Source of the DNA: Peptoniphilus sp. BV3C26
GTDB lineage: Bacteria > Bacillota > Clostridia > Tissierellales > Peptoniphilaceae
Length of the DNA stretch: 64,000 nt
Reading direction: 5' to 3'
Assembly: GCF_000478985.1 (NCBI RefSeq)
Contig: NZ_AWXB01000039.1
Span: 62,001 to 126,000 of the forward strand
The notes below the pieces were generated by a model. That model was not told where the DNA came from. It worked only from the letters and a program-made list of their open reading frames with translations, and searched no databases. Below, in pieces: positions 7,152-14,845 of this stretch; position 1 is the first letter of the stretch; every line of letters begins with the position of its first letter. The translations under genes and the position numbers were made by a program.

Positions 7152-9588
7152 TTTCTTTTTCCTTATTTTTTGTTGAAATTTTTCTTAAAACAAGTTTTTC
7201 ATTTTGAATATAAGCTGTTATACCTGAGCCCTTTTGAACTTCTCCACTTAATATTTTATCTGCCAGGGCATCTTCAATGTTAGTTCTTATAGCTCTTGCA
7301 AGAGGTCTTGCCCCATATTCTTTATCAAAGCCCTTTTTGCTTATATATTTTACAACATCATCTGAAAATTTAATGTCTATATCCATTTCCCTTATTCTTA
7401 AAGCAAGGTCTTTTAACATATTTTCAACTATTTGTTCAACTTCTTTTTCTCCTAATTCCTTAAAGACTATTATATCGTCAACCCTGTTTAAAAATTCAGG
7501 TCTGAAATTATTTTTAAGTTCAGTAAAAATAATTTCTTTCATATTTTCATATTCAGTCTTTTTTTGGTCTTCCAAATCAATAGAAAAACCCATTTGAGAT
7601 TTTTTCTTTAATAAATTTGCTCCAGCATTAGAAGTCATAACAATTACAGTGTCTTTAAAATTTACAGTCCTTCCTTGAGAATCAGTTAATCTTCCTTCAT
7701 CAAGTATTTGAAGTAAAATGTTAAAAACATCAGGATGGGCCTTTTCTATTTCGTCAAACAAAATTACACTATAGGGTTTTGTCCTTACAGTTTCAGTAAG
7801 TTGTCCTCCTTCATCGTAACCTACATATCCTGGAGGTGAACCTATAAGTTTTGATACGGTATGTTTTTCCATATACTCACTCATATCTATTCTTATCATA
7901 TTTTCAGCCTTGCCAAATAAACTTTCTGCAAGGGTCTTAGCCAAATAGGTTTTACCCACTCCTGTAGGCCCTACGAAAATAAATGACCCTATAGGTCTAT
8001 TTGGATCTTTTAAACCGATTCTCGCTCTTTTAACGGCCTTAGAGAGGCTATCTACAGCTTGGTCCTGTCCCTTAACTTTTTCTTTTAATTCTTCATTTAA
8101 ATTTTTAAGTTTTGTTTTTTCTTCTGAATTAAGTTTTGTTATGGGAACTCCCGACCAATCAGAAACAATTTTTGCTATATCTTCAAAGCCTACAAGAGGT
8201 TTTTCATTACTCTCTTCAAATTCCTCTTTTTTTATTCTAAGGTCATCTTGTAATTTTCTCTGTTTATCCCTTAAACTTGCTGCAAGTTCAAAATCTTGAT
8301 TGGAAATAGCCTTTTCTTTTTCCTCTTCAACATCTCTTAATTTTTTTTCATATTCAACTTGAAAATCTGGAACTTTAAAAGAACCTATTCTAAGTTTTGA
8401 AGCAGCTTCATCAATAATATCTATTGCCTTGTCTGGTAAGAATCTATCATTTAAATATCTCTGAGAAAGTTTAACAGCAGCTTCTATGGCCTCTTTAGAA
8501 ATTATAAGTCCATGATGCTTTTCGTAATTTTCCTTTAAACCATCTATTATTTTTATTGAATCTTCTATTGTTGGCTCACTTACATTTATAGGCATAAGCC
8601 TTCTTTCAAAAGCTGTGTCTTTTTCAATATGTTTTCTATATTCACTTGTTGTAGTTGCCCCTATTATTTGAAGATCTCCCCTGGTTAGGGCAGGTTTTAA
8701 AATATTTGAAGCATCCATAGCGCCTTCTGCAGCTCCTGCTCCTATAAGAACATGGATTTCATCAATAAATAAAATTACATCTTCATCGGCACTTGCTTGG
8801 TCTATTACACTTTTTAATCTCTCTTCAAAATCTCCCCTATATTTTGCTCCAGCTATAAGGGCGGAAACATCGAGGGTTAAGATTTTTTTACTTTTAATAA
8901 ATTCAGGCACTTGTCCTAAAATAATTCTTTGTGCAAGACCTTCAACTATGGCTGTCTTTCCAACACCAGGTTCTCCAATAAGAACAGGATTATTTTTTTT
9001 ACGCCTTAAAAGAACTTGAATAATTCTTTCTATTTCTTCATTTCTTCCAATAACAGGATCTATCTTTCCCTTTTGAGCTCTTTCATTTAAATTTATTGTC
9101 CACTGGGAAAGACCCTTTTCGCCGTCCTCTTCAAGATCGGAATTTCTCTTTTCTGCCATAGCTTTAAAAATGGATCTTTCCAAATTTTCAGAGCTTATTC
9201 CCAAACTTCTTAAAACAAGTATGGCAATTCCCTGACCCTCTCTTAAAATTCCAAGAAGAAGATGTTCCGTTGAAACTTCTTTACTCTTAGTTTGTTTTGC
9301 CGCCTCAAAGGCAAGCTCTATTATTCTCTTAGTTCGGGGTGTATATCCTAAATTATCCATGCCTTGGTTGTTGCCCCTGGAAATAAGGCTGTCAATTTTT
9401 TCTTTTACTTTCTCATAATTTATGCCAATGCCCTTTAAAATTTTAGAACCTAAACCATTTTCTTCTTTAATAATTCCAAGAAGAATATGTTCACTACCTA
9501 TATAGGCATGGCCGCTTAACCTTGCTTCATTTTGTGCAATTATAAGTGCTTTCTGTCCAGACTCCGACCATTTTATATACATGTCCAT
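7138..9588 (-). CDS. clpC: ClpC, Hsp100 AAA+ unfoldase
   Basis: ATP-dependent unfoldase that feeds substrates to ClpP, adaptor-dependent and linked to McsA/McsB. Domain order: Clp N-domain double repeat (1-145), AAA+ D1 with GEPGVGKT and FIDEIH, a short M-domain with a UVR-like region (about 410-470), AAA+ D2 with GPTGVGKT, intact Walker B ILFDEIE, sensor MTSNAG and arginine finger FLNRVDD, and an MGF tripeptide in the expected ClpP-docking loop. Start placed at the ATG at 9588 (AAGGAGG seven bases upstream), sharing one base with the mcsB stop (TGATG); the TTG three bases earlier is a less likely start. Confidence 0.96.
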   Translation of the reverse strand: MDMYIKWSESGQKALIIAQNEARLSGHAYIGSEHILLGIIKEENGLGSKILKGIGINYEKVKEKIDSLISRGNNQGMDNLGYTPRTKRIIELAFEAAKQTKSKEVSTEHLLLGILREGQGIAILVLRSLGISSENLERSIFKAMAEKRNSDLEEDGEKGLSQWTINLNERAQKGKIDPVIGRNEEIERIIQVLLRRKKNNPVLIGEPGVGKTAIVEGLAQRIILGQVPEFIKSKKILTLDVSALIAGAKYRGDFEERLKSVIDQASADEDVILFIDEIHVLIGAGAAEGAMDASNILKPALTRGDLQIIGATTTSEYRKHIEKDTAFERRLMPINVSEPTIEDSIKIIDGLKENYEKHHGLIISKEAIEAAVKLSQRYLNDRFLPDKAIDIIDEAASKLRIGSFKVPDFQVEYEKKLRDVEEEKEKAISNQDFELAASLRDKQRKLQDDLRIKKEEFEESNEKPLVGFEDIAKIVSDWSGVPITKLNSEEKTKLKNLNEELKEKVKGQDQAVDSLSKAVKRARIGLKDPNRPIGSFIFVGPTGVGKTYLAKTLAESLFGKAENMIRIDMSEYMEKHTVSKLIGSPPGYVGYDEGGQLTETVRTKPYSVILFDEIEKAHPDVFNILLQILDEGRLTDSQGRTVNFKDTVIVMTSNAGANLLKKKSQMGFSIDLEDQKKTEYENMKEIIFTELKNNFRPEFLNRVDDIIVFKELGEKEVEQIVENMLKDLALRIREMDIDIKFSDDVVKYISKKGFDKEYGARPLARAIRTNIEDALADKILSGEVQKGSGITAYIQNEKLVLRKISTKNKEKENVQV

Positions 9589-10556
9589 CAAAAAACCTCC
9601 TTCATAATACGTCTGATTTTGTTGGCACGTAAAATATCCCTGGACTTCTTTTCAATAATTGCTCCTCTTTCTATTTGCAAAGCTCCGTCAGTTAAAGTCT
9701 TGGCTAATTCATAAATATCTATTTGATCCTTTGCCTTTATGATACTTAAATCTATACCTAAGGCTATATTTGAAAAATTATTTATCATTTCTTCCTCAGA
9801 AATAATCCTTGCATTTCTCAAAATACCATAAGACCTGTTTACCAAATCCTCAAGATTAATTATTTCGTCCATATAAAATTTTTTACGTTTTTCTCTTTCC
9901 ATATCTTCTATTTCAAGAGCCAGAGAAGAAATTTTGTCAATTAAATAATCTTCTCCAATTCCTATAGTTTTTTCATTAGTTAAAACAAAAATATCCTTAC
10001 TTTCTTTTCCACTTTTCTCCATTCTGTCAAGGCTAAAACCCATTCTTAAAAGAGAACGACTTAAAGAATCCATGCCATAATAATTAAGAGCAGGAATACT
10101 CATTAAAACTCCAAGTTCAAGACCTGTGCCTAAAAGTTGGGGTTGACTTGTTAAATAGCCGAACTCTCCATCAAAAGCATATTTTAAATTTTCACTTATA
10201 AAATCATCTATACCATTTATCTTTTCCCACATCTCTTTTAAATGTAATCCTCTTAGAGAGTCTGTGATAACAAGATGATCTTCCTCCATTAAAAAAATAT
10301 CAGGAGAATTTTTCCTTGACTCCAGAGAAGAAATCTCTCTATTTTCCATAAGCATAGGACTTGTTGAAATACTGTCCAAAAATTTTAATCTCTCAAGAGA
10401 AGTCATGCGAGAAATTTCTTGTCTTTCATAGCCCTTTAAATTTAAAAGGTCATGAATTTTTAAAGAAAGCTCTTCAGCTTCTGTAGATGAAATTCTGGGA
10501 ACAAAAGGAAAACCGCTTATATTCCTGTGCAATCTTATCCCGGAAACAATAATCAT
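9588..10556 (-). CDS. mcsB: McsB-family protein arginine kinase homologue, divergent active site
   Basis: By position between mcsA and clpC and by similarity this is McsB, which phosphorylates arginines to mark proteins for ClpCP and to inactivate CtsR. The 322 residues keep EEDH (91-94), LGTGL (142-146) and the C-terminal phosphoarginine-receptor type motif RDILRA (306-311). Several guanido-kinase residues differ: the SSRIRLARN element is SGIRLHRN (5-12), the catalytic-loop Cys of TSCP is Gln138, the Arg of GTGLRAS is Glu147, and the RGxxGEGSEA loop is not recognisable near 176-186. About 25 N-terminal residues are also missing relative to Bacillus McsB. Stop and start overlaps with clpC (1 bp) and mcsA (4 bp) show tight coupling. 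Confidence 0.88.
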   Translation of the reverse strand: MIIVSGIRLHRNISGFPFVPRISSTEAEELSLKIHDLLNLKGYERQEISRMTSLERLKFLDSISTSPMLMENREISSLESRKNSPDIFLMEEDHLVITDSLRGLHLKEMWEKINGIDDFISENLKYAFDGEFGYLTSQPQLLGTGLELGVLMSIPALNYYGMDSLSRSLLRMGFSLDRMEKSGKESKDIFVLTNEKTIGIGEDYLIDKISSLALEIEDMEREKRKKFYMDEIINLEDLVNRSYGILRNARIISEEEMINNFSNIALGIDLSIIKAKDQIDIYELAKTLTDGALQIERGAIIEKKSRDILRANKIRRIMKEVF

Positions 10557-11056
10557 TTTTTCCCCCTCAAAGCCTTAATCTCATCTCTAATTTTTGCAGC
10601 CTCCTCATAGTTTTCAAGAGAAACTGCCATATTTAATTTGTCATTTAAATCCATTTCATGACGTCTTAACTTTAAATCTTCGGAAATATTAATAGGCATC
10701 TTGCCCTTATGAGTCCAGGAATTTTGAAGATTCTTAAGAAATCTTTCCACATCAGGTCTAAATTCATCATAGCAAGATTCACAACCAACACAAGTTTCCT
10801 CCATAACTTGACCTAAAGTTGAACCGCAGTTTCTGCACTCTTTTATTTCCATTTGGTCCTCACTGCCGCCTCTAAACTTAAATATATCTTGTAAAAATCC
10901 CTTTACCCTATCATTCATAAAAACATTGAAAAAGCCCTCGCCTTTTAATTTTTTTTCAGCACATTGAGAACAGAGATGAATTTCACTTATATCTTCTCCC
11001 ACAATCTTTGTAAAAGAAATTACAGCTTCATTTTTTTTACAATTATCGCAAATCAT
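10553..11056 (-). CDS. mcsA: McsA, zinc-binding activator of McsB
   Basis: Adaptor that binds and activates McsB and modulates CtsR. Two pairs of CxxC zinc-binding motifs: Cys3/Cys6 with Cys29/Cys32, and a second set around CRNC and CVGCESC (about 74-97). The C-terminus (about 137-165) is a UVR-type coiled coil (YEEAAKIRDEIKAL), shared with UvrB and ClpC. The 167-residue length is normal. The ATG overlaps the ctsR stop as ATGA with an AGGAGG site inside ctsR. Confidence 0.94.
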   Translation of the reverse strand: MICDNCKKNEAVISFTKIVGEDISEIHLCSQCAEKKLKGEGFFNVFMNDRVKGFLQDIFKFRGGSEDQMEIKECRNCGSTLGQVMEETCVGCESCYDEFRPDVERFLKNLQNSWTHKGKMPINISEDLKLRRHEMDLNDKLNMAVSLENYEEAAKIRDEIKALRGKK

Positions 11057-11517
11057 AATTTGCCTCCTAAAATAAACAAAACAATATTTTTTAAAATATC
11101 AGCTCTTATAGTATTTCTGTCTTCCACATGAGAACCTAAAGCCCTATCACTTATAGCCGCCATAATAATATGAGCCTCCCTTTGTGTAAGCTTTCCGGCA
11201 TTTAAAAGAGAATTAATAAGTTCTTCAGCCTTGTCCCTTGTAATTGAATCTCCAATTTCATCTATAAATACATTTCTTGCAAGCTCAGCATTTGGAAACC
11301 TTACCTTAGTAATCCTAATAAAGCCTCCGCCTCCACGCCTCGACTCAACATAATATCCCTTGTATGGAGTAAAACGAGTAGTTAAAACATAATTTATTTG
11401 GCTTGGAGCGCAGTCAAACCTCTCTGCTAAAAGAGATCTTTGAATTTCAAGACTTCCCTCCGCTTCCTTTAACATTGCAAGTAAAAAATCTTCTATTGAA
11501 TTTGAAATTTTTGCCAT
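11053..11517 (-). CDS. ctsR: CtsR, repressor of class III heat-shock genes
   Basis: Winged-helix repressor of clp genes. The N-terminal HTH contains FDCAPSQINYVLTTRF and the wing ESRRGGGGFIRI, the family signature around the thermosensing glycine loop; the C-terminal domain is helical. Start chosen at the ATG at 11517 (MAKISNSIEDF), which has an AAAGGTGAT ribosome site and aligns with known CtsR N-termini; the longer frame from 11553 would place a CtsR box inside the gene. Two CtsR boxes upstream predict autorepression. First gene of ctsR-mcsA-mcsB-clpC-radA. Confidence 0.95.
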   Translation of the reverse strand: MAKISNSIEDFLLAMLKEAEGSLEIQRSLLAERFDCAPSQINYVLTTRFTPYKGYYVESRRGGGGFIRITKVRFPNAELARNVFIDEIGDSITRDKAEELINSLLNAGKLTQREAHIIMAAISDRALGSHVEDRNTIRADILKNIVLFILGGKL

Positions 11518-11526
11518 AATATCACC

Positions 11527-11543
11527 TTTGACCATCTTTGCCT
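11527..11543 (-). promoter_or_regulatory. CtsR box, promoter-distal copy
   Basis: On the minus strand this is a GGCAAA-GAT-GGTCAAA tandem heptad, matching the CtsR operator consensus RGTCAAA-NAN-RGTCAAA with one change in the first heptad. It lies just upstream of the ribosome site of ctsR. Confidence 0.7.
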
Positions 11544-11573
11544 TTTCAGACAAAAAAAATATTTCTTTAGATT

Positions 11574-11602
11574 ATGATAACATGAACCAATTCTTCTGTA
11601 AA
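11574..11602 (-). promoter_or_regulatory. Promoter of the ctsR operon
   Basis: Minus-strand TTTACA (11602-11597), exact 17-bp spacer, TATCAT (11579-11574). Flanked by CtsR boxes on both sides. Confidence 0.65.
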
Positions 11603-11608
11603 GAATTT

Positions 11609-11625
11609 TTTGACCTTCTTTGATG
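11609..11625 (-). promoter_or_regulatory. CtsR box, upstream copy
   Basis: Minus strand reads CATCAAA-GAA-GGTCAAA, a good match to the CtsR tandem-heptad operator. It sits six bases upstream of the -35 hexamer. Confidence 0.75.
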
Positions 11626-11659
11626 TTTTATTAAAAATTAAAGTAAAAATAATTTTTTT

Positions 11660-11677
11660 ATGCTTTACGTATAGCAT
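11660..11677. repeat. Small dispersed hairpin repeat, copy 1
   Basis: ATGC(TTTACGTATA)GCAT with flanking T/A runs. One of six copies of an 18-bp hairpin (others at 58439, 58658, 58952, 62279 and 63082) whose stem sequence varies while pairing is kept. Confidence 0.55.
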
Positions 11678-11681
11678 TTTG

Positions 11682-11985
11682 TTTTTATTAAAAAAGTTGT
11701 AAGTTTTTCTACTTACAACTTTTATTTTTATATGTTTAATATTTTTTGTGCGTTTTTATAAAAAATTTTATTATATATTTCTTTTGTTATTTCTTTTTCT
11801 TCTAAGAGTTTATTTAAATAATCCATTAGGGGAAAATATTGGTCTTTTTGGTATATGTCTGTTCCAAACATGAGTCTATCTTGAAATTCTTTTATAAATT
11901 TTATTCCAAATTCTTTATCTCGCATAAGGGCATTGCCGCCACTGTTTGCTGATAAGTCAAAGTAGAGATTTTTATATTTTCTTAA
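11682..11985. repeat. 304-bp direct repeat, left copy (island boundary)
   Basis: Ungapped match to 20439-20742 with three mismatches seen by eye in 304 bp. It contains the terminator and the last ~86 codons of the amidohydrolase gene. The right copy is part of the intact gene. Together they bracket the 8.5-kb defence/mobile island. Confidence 0.92.
11728..11985 (-). pseudogene. 3' remnant of an amidohydrolase gene
   Basis: The last ~86 codons of the amidohydrolase at 20485-21342, with the same reading frame and stop codon and one amino-acid change near the end (QKILNI versus QEILNI). The frame is cut at 11985, where sequence unique to the island begins, so no start, no metal-binding HxH motif and no first two-thirds of the enzyme remain. 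It is a by-product of island insertion and not expected to be functional. Confidence 0.9.
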
Positions 11986-12272
11986 TTTTCTCTCATTATT
12001 CTTAGTGTTTCTTTAAATTCTTTTGTCTTTGTTGCTTCTTCTAGTAGGATTTTTATTTCTTCATCTGTTAGTTCTTCTGAATTTTCTATAAGGCTTTCTA
12101 AGATTGCTCCTCTTGTTATTAGTCTATGAGTTCTTTCTTTTCTTCTTTTTATTATGTCTTGTTTTAATATCTTTTTTTCTTGATTTTTTAGTTGCCTTAA
12201 TCTCTGTTCTGTATCGTCTATTTTATCTTTTATTTCTTTTGACTCTTGTCTTATTTGATCTAATTTTTTCAT
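11982..12272 (-). CDS. Small mobilisation-type protein (DUF3847/TraD-like)
   Basis: A 96-residue, highly charged protein: an N-terminal coiled coil (residues 1-40) then RKERTHRLITRGAILES (45-61), which resembles the core of small relaxosome-associated TraD/DUF3847 proteins encoded beside relaxase genes on mobilisable elements. No relaxase is present here. Good AAGGAG site before the ATG. The stop codon lies within the four bases where the left direct repeat begins, so the original C-terminus may have been altered by the junction. The family call is from memory of the motif and is moderately sure. Confidence 0.65.
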   Translation of the reverse strand: MKKLDQIRQESKEIKDKIDDTEQRLRQLKNQEKKILKQDIIKRRKERTHRLITRGAILESLIENSEELTDEEIKILLEEATKTKEFKETLRIMREN

Positions 12273-12293
12273 ATTTATCTCCTTTCTTGTAAT

Positions 12294-12328
12294 AAAAAAG
12301 ACGATGAAGATATCTTCTCCCCGTCTTT
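12294..12328 (-). terminator. Hairpin upstream of the mobilisation-type gene, possible terminator
   Basis: AAAGACG/CGTCTTT outer stem with an inner GAAGATATCTTC palindrome; the minus strand continues into a T-run. It could end transcripts from the right before the small gene at 11982-12272. Confidence 0.5.
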
Positions 12329-12646
12329 AAGTTTCTCTCTCGACTTAAATGTTAACTTTAAAATGTTTGTATTCTCCTTTAAAACACATACTAAAACCTC
12401 TGCTATGCTATTATTTAAAAAACAAAAACGAATAATCTATCAGAATGAAATCATTTATCATCTAATAAACAGTTAAAATATTAAATAAAGCCACCCAACA
12501 CTCTTGTTATGCTATTAAATCCAAAACAAAATGGATGCCACCTGCAAAATATAGGCTAACATCCATGTAATAATAATTATTTAAATATTGTGTCCAGTCT
12601 TATGGGTGCACATCAATCTTAGGCACTAACCTTTTAATCTTTCTAT
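12329..12646. other. Non-coding stretch with a degenerate direct repeat and a hairpin
   Basis: No gene found. A loose direct repeat containing TATGCTATTA occurs at about 12398-12427 and 12501-12531. A 7-bp stem ATGGATG/CATCCAT (12531-12566) could form a hairpin downstream of the carboxylesterase fragments on the minus strand. No tRNA- or riboswitch-like sequence was seen. Confidence 0.4.
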
Positions 12647-13246
12647 TTATCTTTTATCTATATAGTCTGCCCTTTCTTTTTCAAAAATTCCGCTTTCATA
12701 TAAATCGTCGATGAGGTCTGCTTGAGGAAATCTAATTGTTGTAACTTCTTGATTTTCATAAAGGCTTATTTCTTTTTTCTCATTAAAAAGAACTCTTCCT
12801 TCAATTTTTCCTCTTTTTATAAAATCCAACCAATCTTTTTGAATTAAATCTCTGGCCTTTTTATTTTCCTCGCTGATTTCTATATTCATCTTGTCCAAAT
12901 TTCCAAAGAAAAAGGCAAGCTCAGCCCCATGATAAGCCCCTCTTAAACCATCATAAAGATTTGGCACTTCATTTAATCTGTAGCCATAGACAGGGCATTT
13001 CTTTGAAAAATTTTCCATCAAATACAAGGCGCTGGAGTGAAAGATATTAAGTTCCATTATTTGTATTTGCAGATCTATATGGTCCTTAGATAGGGGCTTA
13101 AAGCTTTCTTCCAACCTTTCAGCATATTTTCCATATTTTTTCTTTATAGTATTTTTCAAATCTTTTTCTTTTTTTGCAATTCCTAAAAATTTGTAATAAA
13201 TAGGAATTTCAATCATGGAAAATTCATCCTGGTTGCTGCCAATCAA
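12647..13246 (-). pseudogene. Carboxylesterase, C-terminal fragment after frameshift
   Basis: A 199-codon frame beginning IGSNQDEFSM, the conserved internal segment of type-B carboxylesterases (canonical IGTNxDE), so it is the continuation of the gene at 13243-14121 and not a separate protein. It carries the region expected to hold the third catalytic residue (YHGAELAFFFG includes the family's catalytic His context). Restoring one base at about 13251 rejoins the frames to give FPENPILIGSNQDEF. Together the halves total ~491 residues, the normal size of PnbA-like esterases. Confidence 0.85.
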
Positions 13247-14121
13247 AATAGGTTTTCTGGAAAATCAAGGCCCTGTATGACTTGTAAGGGATCTTTTGTA
13301 AAAAATTTCCCGTCCAAGACATCATTTTGTCCCTTTCTTATCTTCATAAACTTTTCTTTGGGCATCTTTTTTAATTCTTCTCGAGAGTTTATTTTATTAT
13401 CCTTTAACATTTGATAGTAGGTCTTTTTTGCCTGATCAAGGCTTTTTAGCATGGGAAGATTGCCGCAGCAAATTATAAGCTTATCGAATAATTTATTGGA
13501 TATAGGATTCAAATAATGATAAAGGGCTGCAAGTCCTCCACCGCAGTGGCCCATCAGAGTAATATTTTCTTCATCCCCACCAAAATAACCTATATTTTTT
13601 CTTATCCACTCAAGGGCCTTTTGCTGATCAAAATAAGTGAGATTTGCAGAAAAATCTTCACCCTCCCAAGTTGGCATATAGCCAAAGTTTCCTATCCTAT
13701 ATGTTATAGAAACTGCAACAAGGCCTTTTTTTGCAAGATTTTTCATAGTGTACATAGGAACAGTTCCTGAACCCTCTCCGCCACCGTGGATAAAAACCAA
13801 AACCGGCTTCTTTTCTTCAAAACCACCAGTCCAAATATTTACTACAAAGGCATCTTCAGTCTTTTGGTCCTTGATTGGCAAAAATTCAGGTCGTAACATA
13901 AAATGTTTTAAAAATACATTCATAAAAAGGGGGTAAGATTTTTGAGGAAAGGCAAAGGTTCCTTCCCTATTTATAAATTTTTCCTTATAGTCATAGTCTT
14001 GAATTAATGTCGGATATTCAAATCTTTCTGCCCTAGCATAGTTTATGCTTAAAATTGAATATACACCTGAATCCTCATCCTTTTGTCCATAAAGCTTTCC
14101 AATTTTTGTATCTATTATCAC
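13243..14121 (-). pseudogene. Carboxylesterase type B, N-terminal fragment, frameshifted
   Basis: A 292-codon frame with a GTG start behind AAAGGAGGAG. It has the esterase oxyanion segment VFIHGGGEGSG, the DQQKALEWIRKNI block and the nucleophile elbow, which here reads GHCGGG instead of GxSxG, so Cys replaces the catalytic Ser. The frame ends at FPENLF where family members continue into the IGTNxDE segment; the next ORF supplies it in another frame. A single lost C in a short run at about 13251 explains the break. Probably a pseudogene, or a sequence error. Confidence 0.85.
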
Positions 14122-14306
14122 TTGTCTTTCTCCTCCTTTAGTTTATTAAATTGAAGTTTCTTTCGCTTATATTTCCCTCTAACCTATCTCCATATAACTG
14201 TTCATGGCTTCTATCTATTTCTGATAATTGGTTCTTTTTAAGCTACAGCCCCTTTAAACAAATAGCCAGTAAGTTGAATTGAATATTACAAGTTATGAAT
14301 TTTTAG
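14122..14306. other. Intergenic stretch inside the island
   Basis: 185 bases without a convincing gene or structured RNA. It carries the ribosome site of the carboxylesterase; no clear promoter was recognised. Confidence 0.4.
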
Positions 14307-14801
14307 TTAAACCAAAACGGTCAATAAATATGCCAAAATTAAGCTCACGAAAAAGAAGATTATAACTTTTGTGATCTGACTTTTCCCATTAAAACCAAAA
14401 TTATCATAACCCTTAGCACCAACCGTCTCTGGGTAAACTTTAGTCGGCAATTTTAACTTGGTAAGCATGAGATAATCAAAAAAGATAATATCAAAAAGCT
14501 TATATCCTTCAAATAGTATTAAAAATCTAACAAAGGCTTGCTGAAAAGTTAAACTAAATTTTACTGTATCAACAATTGCCCAGACTAGGACGGCTGCAAT
14601 GGTTAGCAATCCAAGTACCATGATAAGTCCGCCGAATATATTGACCCAAATCGGTTTATCTGGCAACTTACTCATCATAACTTTGATATCATCAGGTGCG
14701 CCGAAATGCTTCGAGCCAAATTTCGGTATAATAAGTATAAAATTCACCATCATAATTGATGCTGTTAAGCAAATGATTGTTAACATACCAAGTGTTTTCA
14801 T
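14307..14801 (-). CDS. Integral membrane protein, unknown function
   Basis: About 164 residues with four hydrophobic segments (roughly 8-28, 55-80, 88-105 and 142-164) and a conserved-looking polar stretch between spans 3 and 4 (KLPTKVYPETVGAKGYDNF). Start taken as ATG at 14801; a TTG at 14804 is closer to the AGAGGAG site and may be used instead. It lies 42 bp after the SEFIR gene on the same strand, within the island, so it could be the last gene of that operon. No family recognised. Confidence 0.6.
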   Translation of the reverse strand: MKTLGMLTIICLTASIMMVNFILIIPKFGSKHFGAPDDIKVMMSKLPDKPIWVNIFGGLIMVLGLLTIAAVLVWAIVDTVKFSLTFQQAFVRFLILFEGYKLFDIIFFDYLMLTKLKLPTKVYPETVGAKGYDNFGFNGKSQITKVIIFFFVSLILAYLLTVLV

Positions 14802-14845
14802 CAATTTAGTTTGTCTCCTCTCTTAAGATATAAATCATTGTGCAA

